Of a stretch of DNA of 64,000 nucleotides, positions 7,131 through 17,018 are shown piece after piece (within the stretch, counting starts at the first letter, position 1; every line of letters begins with the position of its first letter). Under the pieces are notes generated by a model, which did not search any database, had not been told where the DNA came from, and worked only from the letters and a program-made list of their open reading frames with translations. Origin of the DNA: Flavobacterium lipolyticum (GTDB taxonomy: Bacteria; Bacteroidota; Bacteroidia; Flavobacteriales; Flavobacteriaceae); the NCBI RefSeq assembly GCF_020905335.1, contig NZ_JAJJMN010000002.1, positions 186,001 to 250,000 of the forward strand, written 5' to 3'. The translations under genes and the position numbers were made by a program.

Positions 7131-10100
7131 ACTTAAGGATGAGATATAATGGATACTTTCTTCGTCTTCAGGATCTAAAGAAACGGATTGTGTCGATGTT
7201 TTTTCCTGTGCCCATGCAAATATCTGCGGAAGGATCAACAATACGGCAAAAGTAGAAAATAATAATCCGCCGATAACCGCTCTTCCTAATGGAGAAACCT
7301 GATCGCCTCCTTCGCCGTGACCAATCGCCATTGGGAGCATTCCCGCAATCATCGCCACCGATGTCATGATAATCGGACGAAGACGCAGTGCAGCGGCTTC
7401 TCTGGCAGATTCTAAGGCATTCCCGTTTATTTTTCGAAGCTGTTCGGCATTGGTCACCAATAAAACGGCATTGGCAATAGAAACTCCGACAGACATGATG
7501 ATTCCCATATAAGATTGTAAATTAAGCGTTGAACCTGTAAAGGTCAGCATTAATAAAGCGCCTAAAACAACCGCCGGAACTGTGGTTAAGATCACCAGTG
7601 AAACTTTGAACGACTGAAAATTAGCGGCCAACATTAAGAAGATTACAAAAACGGCAACCAATAATCCGGTCTGTAAACTGCTTAATGTCTCGCTCAATAC
7701 CGTGCTTAGTCCAATTGGAGTAATAAATAAACCACGAGGCAATTCGCCTAATGAACTAATGGTCGATGCAACATCTTTTGTGGCCGTCCCCAAATCGGTC
7801 TGGTTGATGTTGGCCGTAACGGTAATGTATGGCATGGCCCCTAAATTGTCATTTTCACCACTTACAAAGCCGGGTGTAATTTTGGCAACGTCGCTTAAAA
7901 CCGGACGAAGCGAGTTTTTCAATACCGGAATTTCTCCAATATCGGTTTTGCTTTTCATTTTATTCAACGGAACCTGAACCTGTACAGAATAGGATAATCC
8001 TGCTTTTTCGTCGACCCAGTTGTTTTTTTCGGTATAACGTGACGATGAAGTCGATGCGATAAGAGAACGTGAAATATCATTCATATCAACGCCCAATTCG
8101 GCGGCACGTGTTCTGTCGATATTGATGTTCATGGCCGGATAGTGTATCGGCTGACCAATTTGTACGTCTCTGAAATAAGAGATCGCGTTTAGTTTGTTTA
8201 CAATCTGAGTGGCATATAATTCATTTCGTTTTTTGTCTTTTCCGGCAATTCGAATTTCAATAGGAGTAGGAGACCCCTGACTCAATACTTTATCGGTCAA
8301 TTCGATCGGTTCAAAAGAAAGTTTAGTGTCCGGTAAAACTTTTTTCAGTCTTGCTCTTAACTCATCTTTAAACTCATCCATATCGATATGATACTCTTTT
8401 AAACTTACCTGAAAGACAGCTTCATGAGAACCCGCCATAAAGAGATAAATGGGGTTGATCGAGAACAGGGAAGGGTGTTGCCCCACATAAACAGAAGAAA
8501 TTCCGATATGCTCTTTACCTACCATTTTTTCCAATTCTTTCAACACAATTCGCGCTTGTTCTTCAGTTCTTTCCAATCGTGTTCCGTCAACAGCACGCAT
8601 TCTCAATTGAAACTGACTTGAATTTGTTTTTGGAAAAACATCTTTTCCGATAAAACCAATTAAAACAATAGCCAAAACAGTCGCTGAAACTAAGTAAACA
8701 ATGGTCGTTATTTTTTTGTGCACAAACAAACGGTCTAAAGTTCGCATGAAACGAATTCTGAAACGCTCAAAAGGACTTATTTTTCCGTTATTATTAGTGT
8801 CTTCTCTTTCTACATAACTTTTTTTCTGAGTGATCAGATTTTGTTCAGATTCGGGAGTTAAACCGCAGTCATTAAATTCGGCTTCGTCGTCAGTAATTTC
8901 AGGCCCATGTGGATGCTTTTCGTGTCCTTTCATCATCCAGTTCGCCATTACCGGCACAAAGGTTTGAGACAATAAAAACGAAATGACCATCGAAAATCCA
9001 ATCGCTAAAGCTAAAGGAAGAAACAAGGCTCCGGGAATCCCCACCATGGTAAATGCCGGTGCAAATACAGCTAGTATACACAGTAAGATCAATAATTTAG
9101 GCAAAGCAATTTCCTGACAGGCATCCCAAATGGCGAGTGCCTTGGGTTTTCCCATGTCGAGATGCTGGTGAATGTTTTCGATGGTTACCGTACTTTCGTC
9201 TACCAGGATTCCAATGGCAAGCGCTAGTCCGCTCAAAGACATTAAGTTGATCGTTTGTCCGAATAATTTCAGGAATAAAACTCCGGAGATAATCGAAATT
9301 GGAATGGTCATAATCACGATTAAAGCAGCACGACGGTCGCCCAGGAAAAGCATTACCATTAATCCAGTCAAAACCGCACCGATAATTCCTTCGGTAATCA
9401 AACTTTTAACGGAGTTGATTACATAAACCGACTGGTCAAATTCGTAAGATAAATTAACATCTTCGGGAAGTGTACTCTGAATTTTAGGAAGCTCTTTTTT
9501 TAATTTCTGAACCACATCCCAGGTCGAAGCATCTCCCGCTTTTGCAATACTGATATAAACCGAACGTTTTCCGTTTACCAAAGCGTAACCCGCTGTAATA
9601 TCAGCACCGTCTTTTACGCTTGCCACATCACCTAATTTTAAGTTTTGAACACCGCCTTTGAATAACGGAATCTGCTCAAAATCTTTAACTTCTTTAATAG
9701 TATTATTGGTAGGCGTAATATAATTTTTGTCGCCCATTCTTACGTTTCCGGAAGGAGCTGTCTGATTGTTCAAACGAATGGCTTCGACAATTTGATCGGG
9801 TGTCATATTGTGCGAACGCAATAAATCCGGATCTACGTTAACCTCTATAGTTCTTGGGCTTCCGCCAAAAGGAGCCGGAGACAATAAACCGGGAATCGAA
9901 GTAAAAGAAGCACGAACATAAACGTTGGCTAAATCCTGTAATTCGTTGTTCGATCTGATTTTTGAACTTAATACCAATTGTCCGATTGGCAATGATGAAG
10001 CATCAAAACGTATGATAAAAGGAGGTTGTGTTCCCGGAGGAAAAACTGCCTGGATTCTGTTGGATAGTGCACTCAGTTCGGCAGCGGCCTGCGCCATATT

Positions 10101-10397
10101 GGTTCCTTCATAATAGGTTAATTTCATAATCATTAACCCCTGAATATTTTTGGTTTCTACCGATTTGATACCATTCGAAAAAGGTAAAACGTTTACGTAG
10201 TTTTTGGCAAAATAAGCTTCCATCTGGTCGGGTGTGTAACCTCCAAACGGATGCGCAATATAGATAACCGGCAAATTCATTTTCGGTAAAATATCGACCT
10301 TAATGTCTCTGATGGCACCAATTCCGAAGAAAAAGAGACCCGCAACCAATACGAGAATGGAGATGGGCTTGCGGAGTGCAAAACGTATTAAATTCAT
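7107..10397 (-). CDS. RND-family efflux transporter, inner-membrane pump
   Basis: 1096 residues of the AcrB/AcrD/AcrF superfamily, a proton-driven trimeric exporter. The start is the canonical first membrane helix (MNLIRFALRKPISILVLVAGLFFFGI). TM4 carries the charged relay segment LALAIGILVDESTVTIENI, and two large periplasmic loops and twelve predicted membrane helices follow the family plan. An acidic insertion of about 60 residues around 510-560 (GHEKHPHGPEITDDEAEFND...) sits between TM6 and TM7. It starts 12 bp after the TolC stop. The C-terminus runs into a simple-repeat tract. Drug, bile-salt or lipid export are all possible. Confidence 0.95.
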   Translation of the reverse strand: MNLIRFALRKPISILVLVAGLFFFGIGAIRDIKVDILPKMNLPVIYIAHPFGGYTPDQMEAYFAKNYVNVLPFSNGIKSVETKNIQGLMIMKLTYYEGTNMAQAAAELSALSNRIQAVFPPGTQPPFIIRFDASSLPIGQLVLSSKIRSNNELQDLANVYVRASFTSIPGLLSPAPFGGSPRTIEVNVDPDLLRSHNMTPDQIVEAIRLNNQTAPSGNVRMGDKNYITPTNNTIKEVKDFEQIPLFKGGVQNLKLGDVASVKDGADITAGYALVNGKRSVYISIAKAGDASTWDVVQKLKKELPKIQSTLPEDVNLSYEFDQSVYVINSVKSLITEGIIGAVLTGLMVMLFLGDRRAALIVIMTIPISIISGVLFLKLFGQTINLMSLSGLALAIGILVDESTVTIENIHQHLDMGKPKALAIWDACQEIALPKLLILLCILAVFAPAFTMVGIPGALFLPLALAIGFSMVISFLLSQTFVPVMANWMMKGHEKHPHGPEITDDEAEFNDCGLTPESEQNLITQKKSYVEREDTNNNGKISPFERFRIRFMRTLDRLFVHKKITTIVYLVSATVLAIVLIGFIGKDVFPKTNSSQFQLRMRAVDGTRLERTEEQARIVLKELEKMVGKEHIGISSVYVGQHPSLFSINPIYLFMAGSHEAVFQVSLKEYHIDMDEFKDELRARLKKVLPDTKLSFEPIELTDKVLSQGSPTPIEIRIAGKDKKRNELYATQIVNKLNAISYFRDVQIGQPIHYPAMNINIDRTRAAELGVDMNDISRSLIASTSSSRYTEKNNWVDEKAGLSYSVQVQVPLNKMKSKTDIGEIPVLKNSLRPVLSDVAKITPGFVSGENDNLGAMPYITVTANINQTDLGTATKDVASTISSLGELPRGLFITPIGLSTVLSETLSSLQTGLLVAVFVIFLMLAANFQSFKVSLVILTTVPAVVLGALLMLTFTGSTLNLQSYMGIIMSVGVSIANAVLLVTNAEQLRKINGNALESAREAAALRLRPIIMTSVAMIAGMLPMAIGHGEGGDQVSPLGRAVIGGLLFSTFAVLLILPQIFAWAQEKTSTQSVSLDPEDEESIHYISSLSKSKVGKS

Positions 10398-10409
10398 TGG
10401 GCTTTATAA

Positions 10410-11795
10410 TTAAAATTCATTTATAAATAAGTCAAAATTTCCTGTTGCAGCGACTTTCAGTAGGTACGACTGCCATACATTATTATTGACAATATCACGA
10501 TCGATTTCGGCACGATTTAAAACGTACATGGTCTGCGTTAAATCAGTCAAATCAGTTAAGCCGTTTTTGTATAAAGTCGATTTCTGAAGATAAGCTCTTT
10601 TGGCAGCATCTACCTGAATGGGTGCTTCGGCATAATTCTCTAAAGTGATTTTGATTTTATCTTCAGCAAAATTCAACTGCGATTTCAGCTCACGATCGGC
10701 TTGGTTGTATTCTTCCTGTAGTCCCTGAGAAATAAATTTCTGAGCAGTGACTTGCTTGTTTGAACGGAAAGGAGTCGTTAAATTCCATGTAATTCCAATT
10801 CCAACTAAATAATTGGTACGATCCGGATTGACACCATCCCAGTAATTTCGGGTAAAGGCATGCTGATTTGTGGCATAACTGCTGTCAAATCCTGAAGCTC
10901 TGGTTTGCAATACACCAAAAGCAGTCATGGTTGGATAATAGAATCTTTTGTACAATTTGACTTGCTGATCGCTGTAATCGATTTTTGTTTTATACAATTG
11001 TAATAAAGGATGAAGACTGTCTGTGGCAGTATTTTCCTTAATCAGTTCTTTTGGAATTTGAGTGACAAAAAGAGAATCGGTTACAAAATCCTGAGGTGCA
11101 ACGCCCATTAGATCGACCAATTTGTTGTTTTGTTCTTTCACAAAATTTTTGGCCAGATTCAGCGCAATTTTAGCTTTTGATACTTCGGCAGTGGCTAAAG
11201 TAGAATCGACTCCGGCTAATAATCCGTTCTTTACTCTTGCTACGGCTGTTTTTTTGAAAACCTGAGCGCGATCCAGATTTTTTTGTTGTGAAATCAACAA
11301 TCTCTGACTTGCGAGTAAATTCAGATAAGCGGCAGAAATTTTGATTTCCTGTTGGAATTTTTCCTGTTTCAGATCCTTTTCTTTGGCCTGAACATCAATT
11401 TTAGATAAATTGATTTTTTCCTGCGTTTTTCCGAAAGTGAAAAAATCCCAGTTCATGTTGACCAGATAAAGTGCGCCAAATGCCGAATTCCAGTTTTGTT
11501 CCGGTAAAGGAAGTCCGGATGAAGCTACTCCAAGACCCCCAAAGCCATAAAGAGGCCCGTTTTGACCGTTTACAGTTCCGTAATCCTGTTGCGCCGATAA
11601 GTTTAGGTTGGGCAGATAATCACGTTTAGACTGCTTAAGACTTTCGCGTGATGCATTGGTGTAATTGTTTTTTGCCTTGATGGAACCGTAGTTTTCCAAA
11701 CCTGTTTTTATAGCATCTTTTAAAGACAGGGTTTGAGCAGAACTACCACAGGCAAAAATCAAGAAAACTAATAAAGTAATTTTTTTGAAATACAT
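10410..11795 (-). CDS. TolC-family outer-membrane efflux protein
   Basis: 461 residues with signal peptide (MYFKKITLLVFLIFACGSSAQ) and the TolC repeat structure: an N-terminal half with LSLKDAIKTGLENYGSIKAKNNYTNA and a second half with long helices (QEEYNQADRELKSQLNFAEDKI...). Trimers form the outer-membrane exit duct. It is first in the operon TolC-pump-adaptor and divergent from a LytS/LytTR two-component pair. A -7 box TAATTTTG (minus strand, 11831-11824) lies about 30 bp upstream of the start. Confidence 0.93.
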   Translation of the reverse strand: MYFKKITLLVFLIFACGSSAQTLSLKDAIKTGLENYGSIKAKNNYTNASRESLKQSKRDYLPNLNLSAQQDYGTVNGQNGPLYGFGGLGVASSGLPLPEQNWNSAFGALYLVNMNWDFFTFGKTQEKINLSKIDVQAKEKDLKQEKFQQEIKISAAYLNLLASQRLLISQQKNLDRAQVFKKTAVARVKNGLLAGVDSTLATAEVSKAKIALNLAKNFVKEQNNKLVDLMGVAPQDFVTDSLFVTQIPKELIKENTATDSLHPLLQLYKTKIDYSDQQVKLYKRFYYPTMTAFGVLQTRASGFDSSYATNQHAFTRNYWDGVNPDRTNYLVGIGITWNLTTPFRSNKQVTAQKFISQGLQEEYNQADRELKSQLNFAEDKIKITLENYAEAPIQVDAAKRAYLQKSTLYKNGLTDLTDLTQTMYVLNRAEIDRDIVNNNVWQSYLLKVAATGNFDLFINEF

Positions 11796-11823
11796 ATAAA
11801 CTAGTGGTGTGAATTTGATCTCT

Positions 11824-11831
11824 CAAAATTA
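11824..11831 (-). promoter_or_regulatory. -7 promoter box of the efflux operon
   Basis: TAATTTTG on the minus strand matches TAnnTTTG exactly, 29 bp before the TolC start codon. No clear TTG is seen at the -33 distance, which would suit an activator-dependent promoter. Confidence 0.5.
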
Positions 11832-11880
11832 TTTCACTTGGTCGGATAAAAGCTTTCTTAAATGATGTAATGCGATTATA

Positions 11881-11903
11881 AATGACCAATTCAATTGGTC
11901 ATT
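11881..11903. promoter_or_regulatory. Perfect 23-bp palindrome between efflux operon and two-component genes
   Basis: The arms AATGACCAATT and AATTGGTCATT surround a single C. It lies about 50 bp upstream of the efflux -7 box and about 60 bp upstream of the kinase start. A site shared by two divergent promoters is a natural target for the adjacent LytTR regulator or another dimeric regulator. Confidence 0.6.
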
Positions 11904-11961
11904 TATTGGAAATAAAAATTAAAAAAATGTAGTTAATTTGTAAACTATTTAAGTTTTAAGA

Positions 11962-13002
11962 ATGAAGAGAGAAATGGAAAACATATTGGATCACAAATGG
12001 TGGCAGGAAATTGCCGTTGTTGCTTTTTCATTTACTATTTATACCTTAAAAAACGACTGGATGTTGTTCAGTTCGTTTACCTCCATCTTAATGGGGATCT
12101 TTTTCTATTTAATTTTATACCTGCACGCCCAGTTCAACCGTTTCTTTTTGCTTCCCATACTTTTTAAAAAACAGCGTCCCGTGACTTATATTTTTCTGAC
12201 ACTGGCGGGAGTATTGCTCTTTTCGGTTGTTTTGTATGAGGTGACCAGTTTGGAAATGTTTAGTAACTGCCGTTTGTATCAAAATTCTCATCAGCGCAGT
12301 TATGTGTATCAACTGGCCAGTGTTTTAGGGACTTTGGTTTGTATATTGAGCCCAATAATTGTTTTTAAGTTTTACAGAATCCACAAGAGACAGACGGATG
12401 AGACTCTTTTGTTCAATCAGATGCAATTGAATTCATTGAAAGGACAATTGAATCCGCACTTTTTATTTAATACCTTTAATACGCTTTACGGAATTAGTCT
12501 CGAGTTTCCGGACCGAACATCTGATTTAATCATGAAAGTATCGCAGCTGATGCGTTATCAGCTTGAAAGCAATAACAAACAATGCGTGTCTCTGGAAGAC
12601 GAACTCGAGTTTATAAACAGTTATGTTCAGCTGGAGAAAGAAAGGGTAGGGTATCGTTGTGAGATTACGTACGACTGTGAAATCGATAATGAAAATGCCT
12701 ATAAAGTATCACCAATGCTGCTGATTGCGTTTATCGAAAATGCGTTCAAACACGGAACCTGTGCAATTGAAAAATGTTTTGTGAGAATCATCATTACGGT
12801 CGAGAACGGGTTACTTCATTTGCATGTAGTAAATTCCATTCCAAAGAAAAAAACGGATGTTATTTCGACTAAGATTGGTTTAAAAAATACCATAGAACGA
12901 TTGAATCTGATTTATGGGAAAGCCTATAAACTAGACATTCAGGACGATAAGAATACTTACATTGTAGATTTGAAACTGCAATTGAAAAAGTTTGTAGAAT
13001 GA
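11962..13002 (+). CDS. LytS/YehU-type sensor histidine kinase (His_kinase family)
   Basis: 346 residues. Four hydrophobic segments fill the first ~140 residues (for example FTSILMGIFFYLILYLHA and TYIFLTLAGVLLFSVVLYEV). A short linker leads to the H-box GQLNPHFLFNTFN with the phospho-His near residue 165, and the N-box IAFIENAFKHG near 257. There is no periplasmic sensor domain, so the membrane bundle itself probably senses. The stop overlaps the response-regulator start by 4 bp (ATGA). A second in-frame Met four codons in is also possible as the start. Divergence from the efflux operon implies it controls that operon. Confidence 0.92.
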   Translation: MKREMENILDHKWWQEIAVVAFSFTIYTLKNDWMLFSSFTSILMGIFFYLILYLHAQFNRFFLLPILFKKQRPVTYIFLTLAGVLLFSVVLYEVTSLEMFSNCRLYQNSHQRSYVYQLASVLGTLVCILSPIIVFKFYRIHKRQTDETLLFNQMQLNSLKGQLNPHFLFNTFNTLYGISLEFPDRTSDLIMKVSQLMRYQLESNNKQCVSLEDELEFINSYVQLEKERVGYRCEITYDCEIDNENAYKVSPMLLIAFIENAFKHGTCAIEKCFVRIIITVENGLLHLHVVNSIPKKKTDVISTKIGLKNTIERLNLIYGKAYKLDIQDDKNTYIVDLKLQLKKFVE

Positions 13003-13697
13003 GAGAACCTAAAAAATGTATAATTGTCGATGATGAACCGGCAGCGCATTATGTGCTGGCGAATTACATCAAGCAAAATCCGCAATTAGAATTGGTTTTT
13101 CAGGGCTTTAACGGTATTGAGGCAATGGATTATTTAAGAGACCATCCTGTTGATTTGATGTTTCTGGACATCAATATGCCGGAGATATCAGGGATGGAAT
13201 TACTGAAGATTATTCCCACACATCCCAGTACAATTTTAACTACTGCTTATTCTGAGTATGCCCTTGAAAGTTACGATTACGGTGTTATAGATTATCTTCT
13301 CAAGCCTATTTATTTTCCAAGATTCCTCAAAGCTATCGATCGTTTTTTTGCCACGGAGAACGGTAAAGTGAAAACTGAAGATGCAGTAATCAATTCCGTT
13401 ACAGTGAAGGTGGACGGTTACTTTATTGAGATAGAATTGGATCAGCTTCTGTTTGCACAGAGTTTTGGGAATTATGTGAAGTTACATACCATAAAAAGAA
13501 CGTATCTGGCCTCTATCACCACTAGTGAATTGGAGAAATGTTTGCCCGAGAAGAATTTCATGCGCATTCACAAGTCCTATATCGTAGCACTGGATAAAAT
13601 TGAGACCACCGATAAAGATTTTGTGGTCATTAAAAACGAAAAATTGCCCATTGGTATTACCTATAAAAGAGAATTATCAGATCGACTGAAGAAATAA
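12999..13697 (+). CDS. LytTR-family response regulator
   Basis: 232 residues. The receiver domain has the acidic pair (IIVDDEP, ~8-14), phospho-acceptor Asp57 in LMFLDINMP and the LLKPI lysine near 104. A LytTR DNA-binding domain fills ~130-232 (FAQSFGNYVKLHTIKRTYLA, then FMRIHKSYIVALDKI). It works with the kinase encoded just upstream. LytTR proteins usually bind imperfect direct repeats, so whether the palindrome at 11881-11903 is its site is open. Confidence 0.93.
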   Translation: MREPKKCIIVDDEPAAHYVLANYIKQNPQLELVFQGFNGIEAMDYLRDHPVDLMFLDINMPEISGMELLKIIPTHPSTILTTAYSEYALESYDYGVIDYLLKPIYFPRFLKAIDRFFATENGKVKTEDAVINSVTVKVDGYFIEIELDQLLFAQSFGNYVKLHTIKRTYLASITTSELEKCLPEKNFMRIHKSYIVALDKIETTDKDFVVIKNEKLPIGITYKRELSDRLKK

Positions 13698-13787
13698 TAC
13701 CGATGTAATATTAGACTGAAATAGACGTAAAATTGATAAAAAAAAACAGAAATGAAGGGAGCTTACTAATTCAATTATTTCAAAGAA

Positions 13788-13824
13788 GAAGCCTGCTCAG
13801 GAGTAATTCCGGCAGGCTTTTTTG
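13788..13824 (+). terminator. Terminator after the two-component operon
   Basis: The stem AAGCCTGC / GCAGGCTT is followed by six or more T, about 100 bp after the response-regulator stop. Confidence 0.8.
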
Positions 13825-13907
13825 ATTCTATTCCAATTTTAGGTTTTATTAATTACACAAGTTGAATGATTTTCAAAGTAATAGCTTCTACTGAAAAGGA
13901 TTAAAAA

Positions 13908-13986
13908 AAAATCTGCAAAATCTGCTAGATCTGCGTGTGAAAAAAAACAAATTCCCGCAGATCTGGCAGATTTTGCAGATTTTTTA
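13908..13986. repeat. Inverted-repeat element with ATCTGC arms
   Basis: The left arm is built of AAAATCTGCAAAATCTGC and AGATCTGCG; the right arm is its inverse, CGCAGATCTGGCAG then ATTTTGCAGATTTT. They flank a ~20-bp A-rich centre. It is followed by the phrase 'ttaatcctttaaatctgtggc', which recurs at 26461-26490 and 42050-42076. With the terminator at 13788-13824 it accounts for most of the 374-bp gap. Confidence 0.75.
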
Positions 13987-14071
13987 ATCGATTTAATCCT
14001 TTAAATCTGTGGCTATTATTTTTCAACACTTAGAATCTTTGTATTTAAATTAATTGCATTATTAAGGTTGA

Positions 14072-14788
14072 TTATACCAACTGCTGTTTCCAGACCGGCA
14101 ATTTTACCCCTTTAAAAACCAGCCATAAACTAAGTGACAATTCGGCAATTAAACAAGGCATTAATAAAATTATACTTGAAAGCTTCGGGATGAGAATTAA
14201 GAAGAAACTATTGGTAAGATAACAAATTCCCGCCAGGCTCATTAAAACTCCAATTGCCTTTGGTAAATAGCCCGACTTAAAGATCAGATAGCCTTCCAGT
14301 AAACAAACAAATCCAAAAAAGATCAATCCGATTCCGAAACCAAAATCGTGCAATTTGATCGAAAGATAAGATAAGGTGTGTAACTGCTCTGGACTGAAAG
14401 ATTTTAAATATTGGGCATCACCCAGAAAAAATAAGGCTGCCAAAAGATTCAGTTTATTGGCGACTAAAACGGCAGTCTGGATTAAATTGAACGATAGATT
14501 TAAAAGAGCAAGTTTTCGGTTTACCGGTTTTAAAAGATAATAGAGAATAATCATGACCGGCAGATCGCAGATTTGCATAATAAGATCCGCTGTAATGCCA
14601 ATTTTCCACAGAAATTGCGAATGCATAATATTTTGAGCAGTGGCAGTGGCATCTCCGGACACAAACAATTTGTTTCTGACAAATGTTTCTGCGAAGAATC
14701 CCATGACGATAATGACCAAATATAATATCCCGGCTATGCGTGCATAAAGCTGTGGTGAAGCTTCAAAATTTTTCAGGTTAGATTTCAT
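14072..14788 (-). CDS. DUF4386-family membrane protein
   Basis: 238 residues with about six hydrophobic spans, the first being AGILYLVIIVMGFFAETFVRNKL. The N-terminal pattern of a Tyr/Ala-rich segment, then 'AGILYL' and 'ETFVRNKL', matches the DUF4386 family, whose function is unknown. It is a single gene with its own promoter region, convergent with the two-component operon. The end of the gene lies close to the inverted-repeat element at 13908-13986. Confidence 0.85.
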   Translation of the reverse strand: MKSNLKNFEASPQLYARIAGILYLVIIVMGFFAETFVRNKLFVSGDATATAQNIMHSQFLWKIGITADLIMQICDLPVMIILYYLLKPVNRKLALLNLSFNLIQTAVLVANKLNLLAALFFLGDAQYLKSFSPEQLHTLSYLSIKLHDFGFGIGLIFFGFVCLLEGYLIFKSGYLPKAIGVLMSLAGICYLTNSFFLILIPKLSSIILLMPCLIAELSLSLWLVFKGVKLPVWKQQLV

Positions 14789-14935
14789 TTTTTAGGTTTT
14801 GGTTTTTCGTAAGACGTCTGACACAGAACATTGTTACCGACTATTTTAACATTTTTTTATAATATCATTTTTTCTTCAGAATAAAGTAGTAATTTTAATA
14901 CGTTATTTAAGAGGTGTTAATTTAAAATTGGGCAC

Positions 14936-15409
14936 ATGAAAAAAATATTACTGATGATAACCTTTTTGTATAGCAGTTTTTTAATAGGGCAGAGTGGAGT
15001 TTCTCCTGACAAAGTGGTCACACCCCCTGAAAAAGTAGTTTTTACTTTTCAGAAAGAATATCCCGGTAAAGTTCCGGTCTGGACCTTGAAATATGTTGGG
15101 GATGACGATGATGAAATTCGGTATGAAGCCAAGTTCAAAACAGATAAAAACACCAATGCATTGGCGATTTATGATAATTTGGGAGTTCTGAAAGCCTTTG
15201 AGTTACAAATTCCATTCAGTCAGCTGCCACAAAAAGCACAAACGTATCTGAAGAAAAATTATCCTGCCAGTGCCATTAAAGAATCGGCAGTAGTGGTAGA
15301 CGATAAAAACAAAACCACTTACGAAGTTGGAATACAAAAAAATGCCAAATTCTATGACATTGTTTTTGATAAAAATGGAGGTTTTGACGTAATCATCGAG
15401 AAAGATTAA
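14936..15409 (+). CDS. Secreted PepSY-like (DUF2874-type) protein
   Basis: 157 residues: a signal peptide (MKKILLMITFLYSSFLIGQ) followed by two related ~60-residue modules (VVFTFQKEYPGKVPVWTLKYVG... and KAQTYLKKNYPASAIKESAVVVDD...KTTYEVGI). These follow the PepSY-like pattern of a helix 'aF...yP' then strands with polar side chains. It is likely periplasmic. Function in this family is poorly known. It is a single gene, closed by a strong terminator at 15449-15491. Confidence 0.8.
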   Translation: MKKILLMITFLYSSFLIGQSGVSPDKVVTPPEKVVFTFQKEYPGKVPVWTLKYVGDDDDEIRYEAKFKTDKNTNALAIYDNLGVLKAFELQIPFSQLPQKAQTYLKKNYPASAIKESAVVVDDKNKTTYEVGIQKNAKFYDIVFDKNGGFDVIIEKD

Positions 15410-15448
15410 AACAGAATTCTTACTAATTCAATATACTCAGAATGACAA

Positions 15449-15491
15449 ACCCGACAGGTTTTAAAAGCCTGTCGGTTTTTTTTTTTTGCTC
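15449..15491 (+). terminator. Strong intrinsic terminator
   Basis: CCGACAGG and CCTGTCGG form a perfect stem around a 9-nt loop, followed by more than ten T. Confidence 0.9.
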
Positions 15492-15612
15492 TTTTAATGA
15501 TCAATAAAGCCTGATAATTTATATAGGTTTTTTCTTTCTTTGTTATAAGTATCGGGTTTAATTATTTAGTAAATTTAAGGTATTATTCTTACTTTTATTA
15601 AATCAAATCGTT

Positions 15613-17016
15613 ATGAAAAAGTTACTTTTAATGCCCGTATTTTTTACGCTAGTACTATTTTACTCCTGTAATCATGATGAAAATGTAAACACTGAAAAGG
15701 TATCAGAGAACAAGAATGAAGACCATCTAAAGACGATAGCCGTCACAGAATCGGTTGCTTTTTTAAAAGATTTTCAACAACAACAGTCTACCCAAAAAAA
15801 CGCTAACTTTAACCTGACAATAGATTTCAAATCTATACAACAGATTGATATAACGGATACTGATGCTAAACTAACGGTTGTGAAGGCAGAGACAGGACTG
15901 GACAATGTAGATTCGAGTATTTTACAAATCAGGATCAATGGAGAATTGCAGACGGTACTTTTTAATTTAATTCCCGAAGAGGGATTCAATAATAAAAAAA
16001 CGGGCAAGGTGATAGATCGCTATGACGAATTTAGCGGTGCTGTCGTCATCAGTGATTTGAAAGGAATCATCAAGAACAATTTTGTTTATAAATCCGGAAA
16101 TTTGCTTGGAGAAGTAAAATCTCCGGGGCCTGATCCGATTCCGTTGAACAATGTTAATGTATATCCCAAACCTAAACCAAGTGATATTAGCCTTCCCTAT
16201 ATCATGCCGGGCTATCAATTTAGAGGAGAAGGCAGTCCGACCAATTATGCCAGTATGGGAGTGGCTTTTGCCACTTATTATACCACGGCAATGGTTAACG
16301 AAATTGAAAAAAGAATAACCGATAAAAACCTGACACCCTGCCAAAAAGCGGTGCTCGAAAAACTAAAAACCAACAAAAATGTTGATATCGCCAGAATGCT
16401 TGCGAGATTAGGAGCTAACAGTCCTTATACATTGAATATTACAACAGCTGATTTTGACGAGCCTGCTACTATCAGATATACACAAAAATCTCCTATATCA
16501 AGATTTGATTATACAATGATTATTAGCAGTAATTATACGGACAGAACTTCGTTATCACTGGCTGGAAACATCCTTCATGAAGTAGTGCATGCTTATTTTT
16601 TGAGTCTTCAGGATCAGGTCGCCGCTCAGGGGAGCTCTGTCGCGTTAACTGAATTTCCGGCTCTTTTTGAAGTATACGTGCAGCAAAAAGCTCCCACAGG
16701 AGCCTGGATGACCCCTAATTTACAGCACAAACAAATGGCCGAAACGTATGTCAATGCCATTGCGGCTGCCCTTCAGGAGTTTCAGACGGGTAATACGGCC
16801 GCGACTTCAATCCAACAGAAATACCTTGATTTGGCTTGGGGTGGTTTATACAAAACATCTGTGTTTGATAAAACTTTTCCGGAAGGATCGGCGGATAGAA
16901 GTCGAATTTTAAATAGACTTCATTGTGAACAACAGGGAGCTGATGCCCAAAATCATGGAGGAGAGAGACAATATCCTATCGGTTCAAAATGTGAGGATTA
17001 TATAAAAAGTAAGTAG
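15613..17016 (+). CDS. Lipoprotein with zincin (HExxH) motif, unknown family
   Basis: 467 residues. The lipobox (VLFYSC, Cys19) makes it a lipoprotein. A poorly conserved region of ~170 residues and a proline-rich stretch (VNVYPKPKPSDISLPY) precede the C-terminal half. There LHEVVHAYF places an HExxH zinc motif at 322-326, with acidic candidates for the third ligand downstream (ALTEFPALFEVYVQ). I do not recognise the exact peptidase family. Two paralogous secreted proteins follow after 2 bp. The combination could be a surface protease with accessory factors, or a toxin with immunity genes; the sequence does not decide. Confidence 0.65.
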   Translation: MKKLLLMPVFFTLVLFYSCNHDENVNTEKVSENKNEDHLKTIAVTESVAFLKDFQQQQSTQKNANFNLTIDFKSIQQIDITDTDAKLTVVKAETGLDNVDSSILQIRINGELQTVLFNLIPEEGFNNKKTGKVIDRYDEFSGAVVISDLKGIIKNNFVYKSGNLLGEVKSPGPDPIPLNNVNVYPKPKPSDISLPYIMPGYQFRGEGSPTNYASMGVAFATYYTTAMVNEIEKRITDKNLTPCQKAVLEKLKTNKNVDIARMLARLGANSPYTLNITTADFDEPATIRYTQKSPISRFDYTMIISSNYTDRTSLSLAGNILHEVVHAYFLSLQDQVAAQGSSVALTEFPALFEVYVQQKAPTGAWMTPNLQHKQMAETYVNAIAAALQEFQTGNTAATSIQQKYLDLAWGGLYKTSVFDKTFPEGSADRSRILNRLHCEQQGADAQNHGGERQYPIGSKCEDYIKSK

Positions 17017-17018
17017 TT

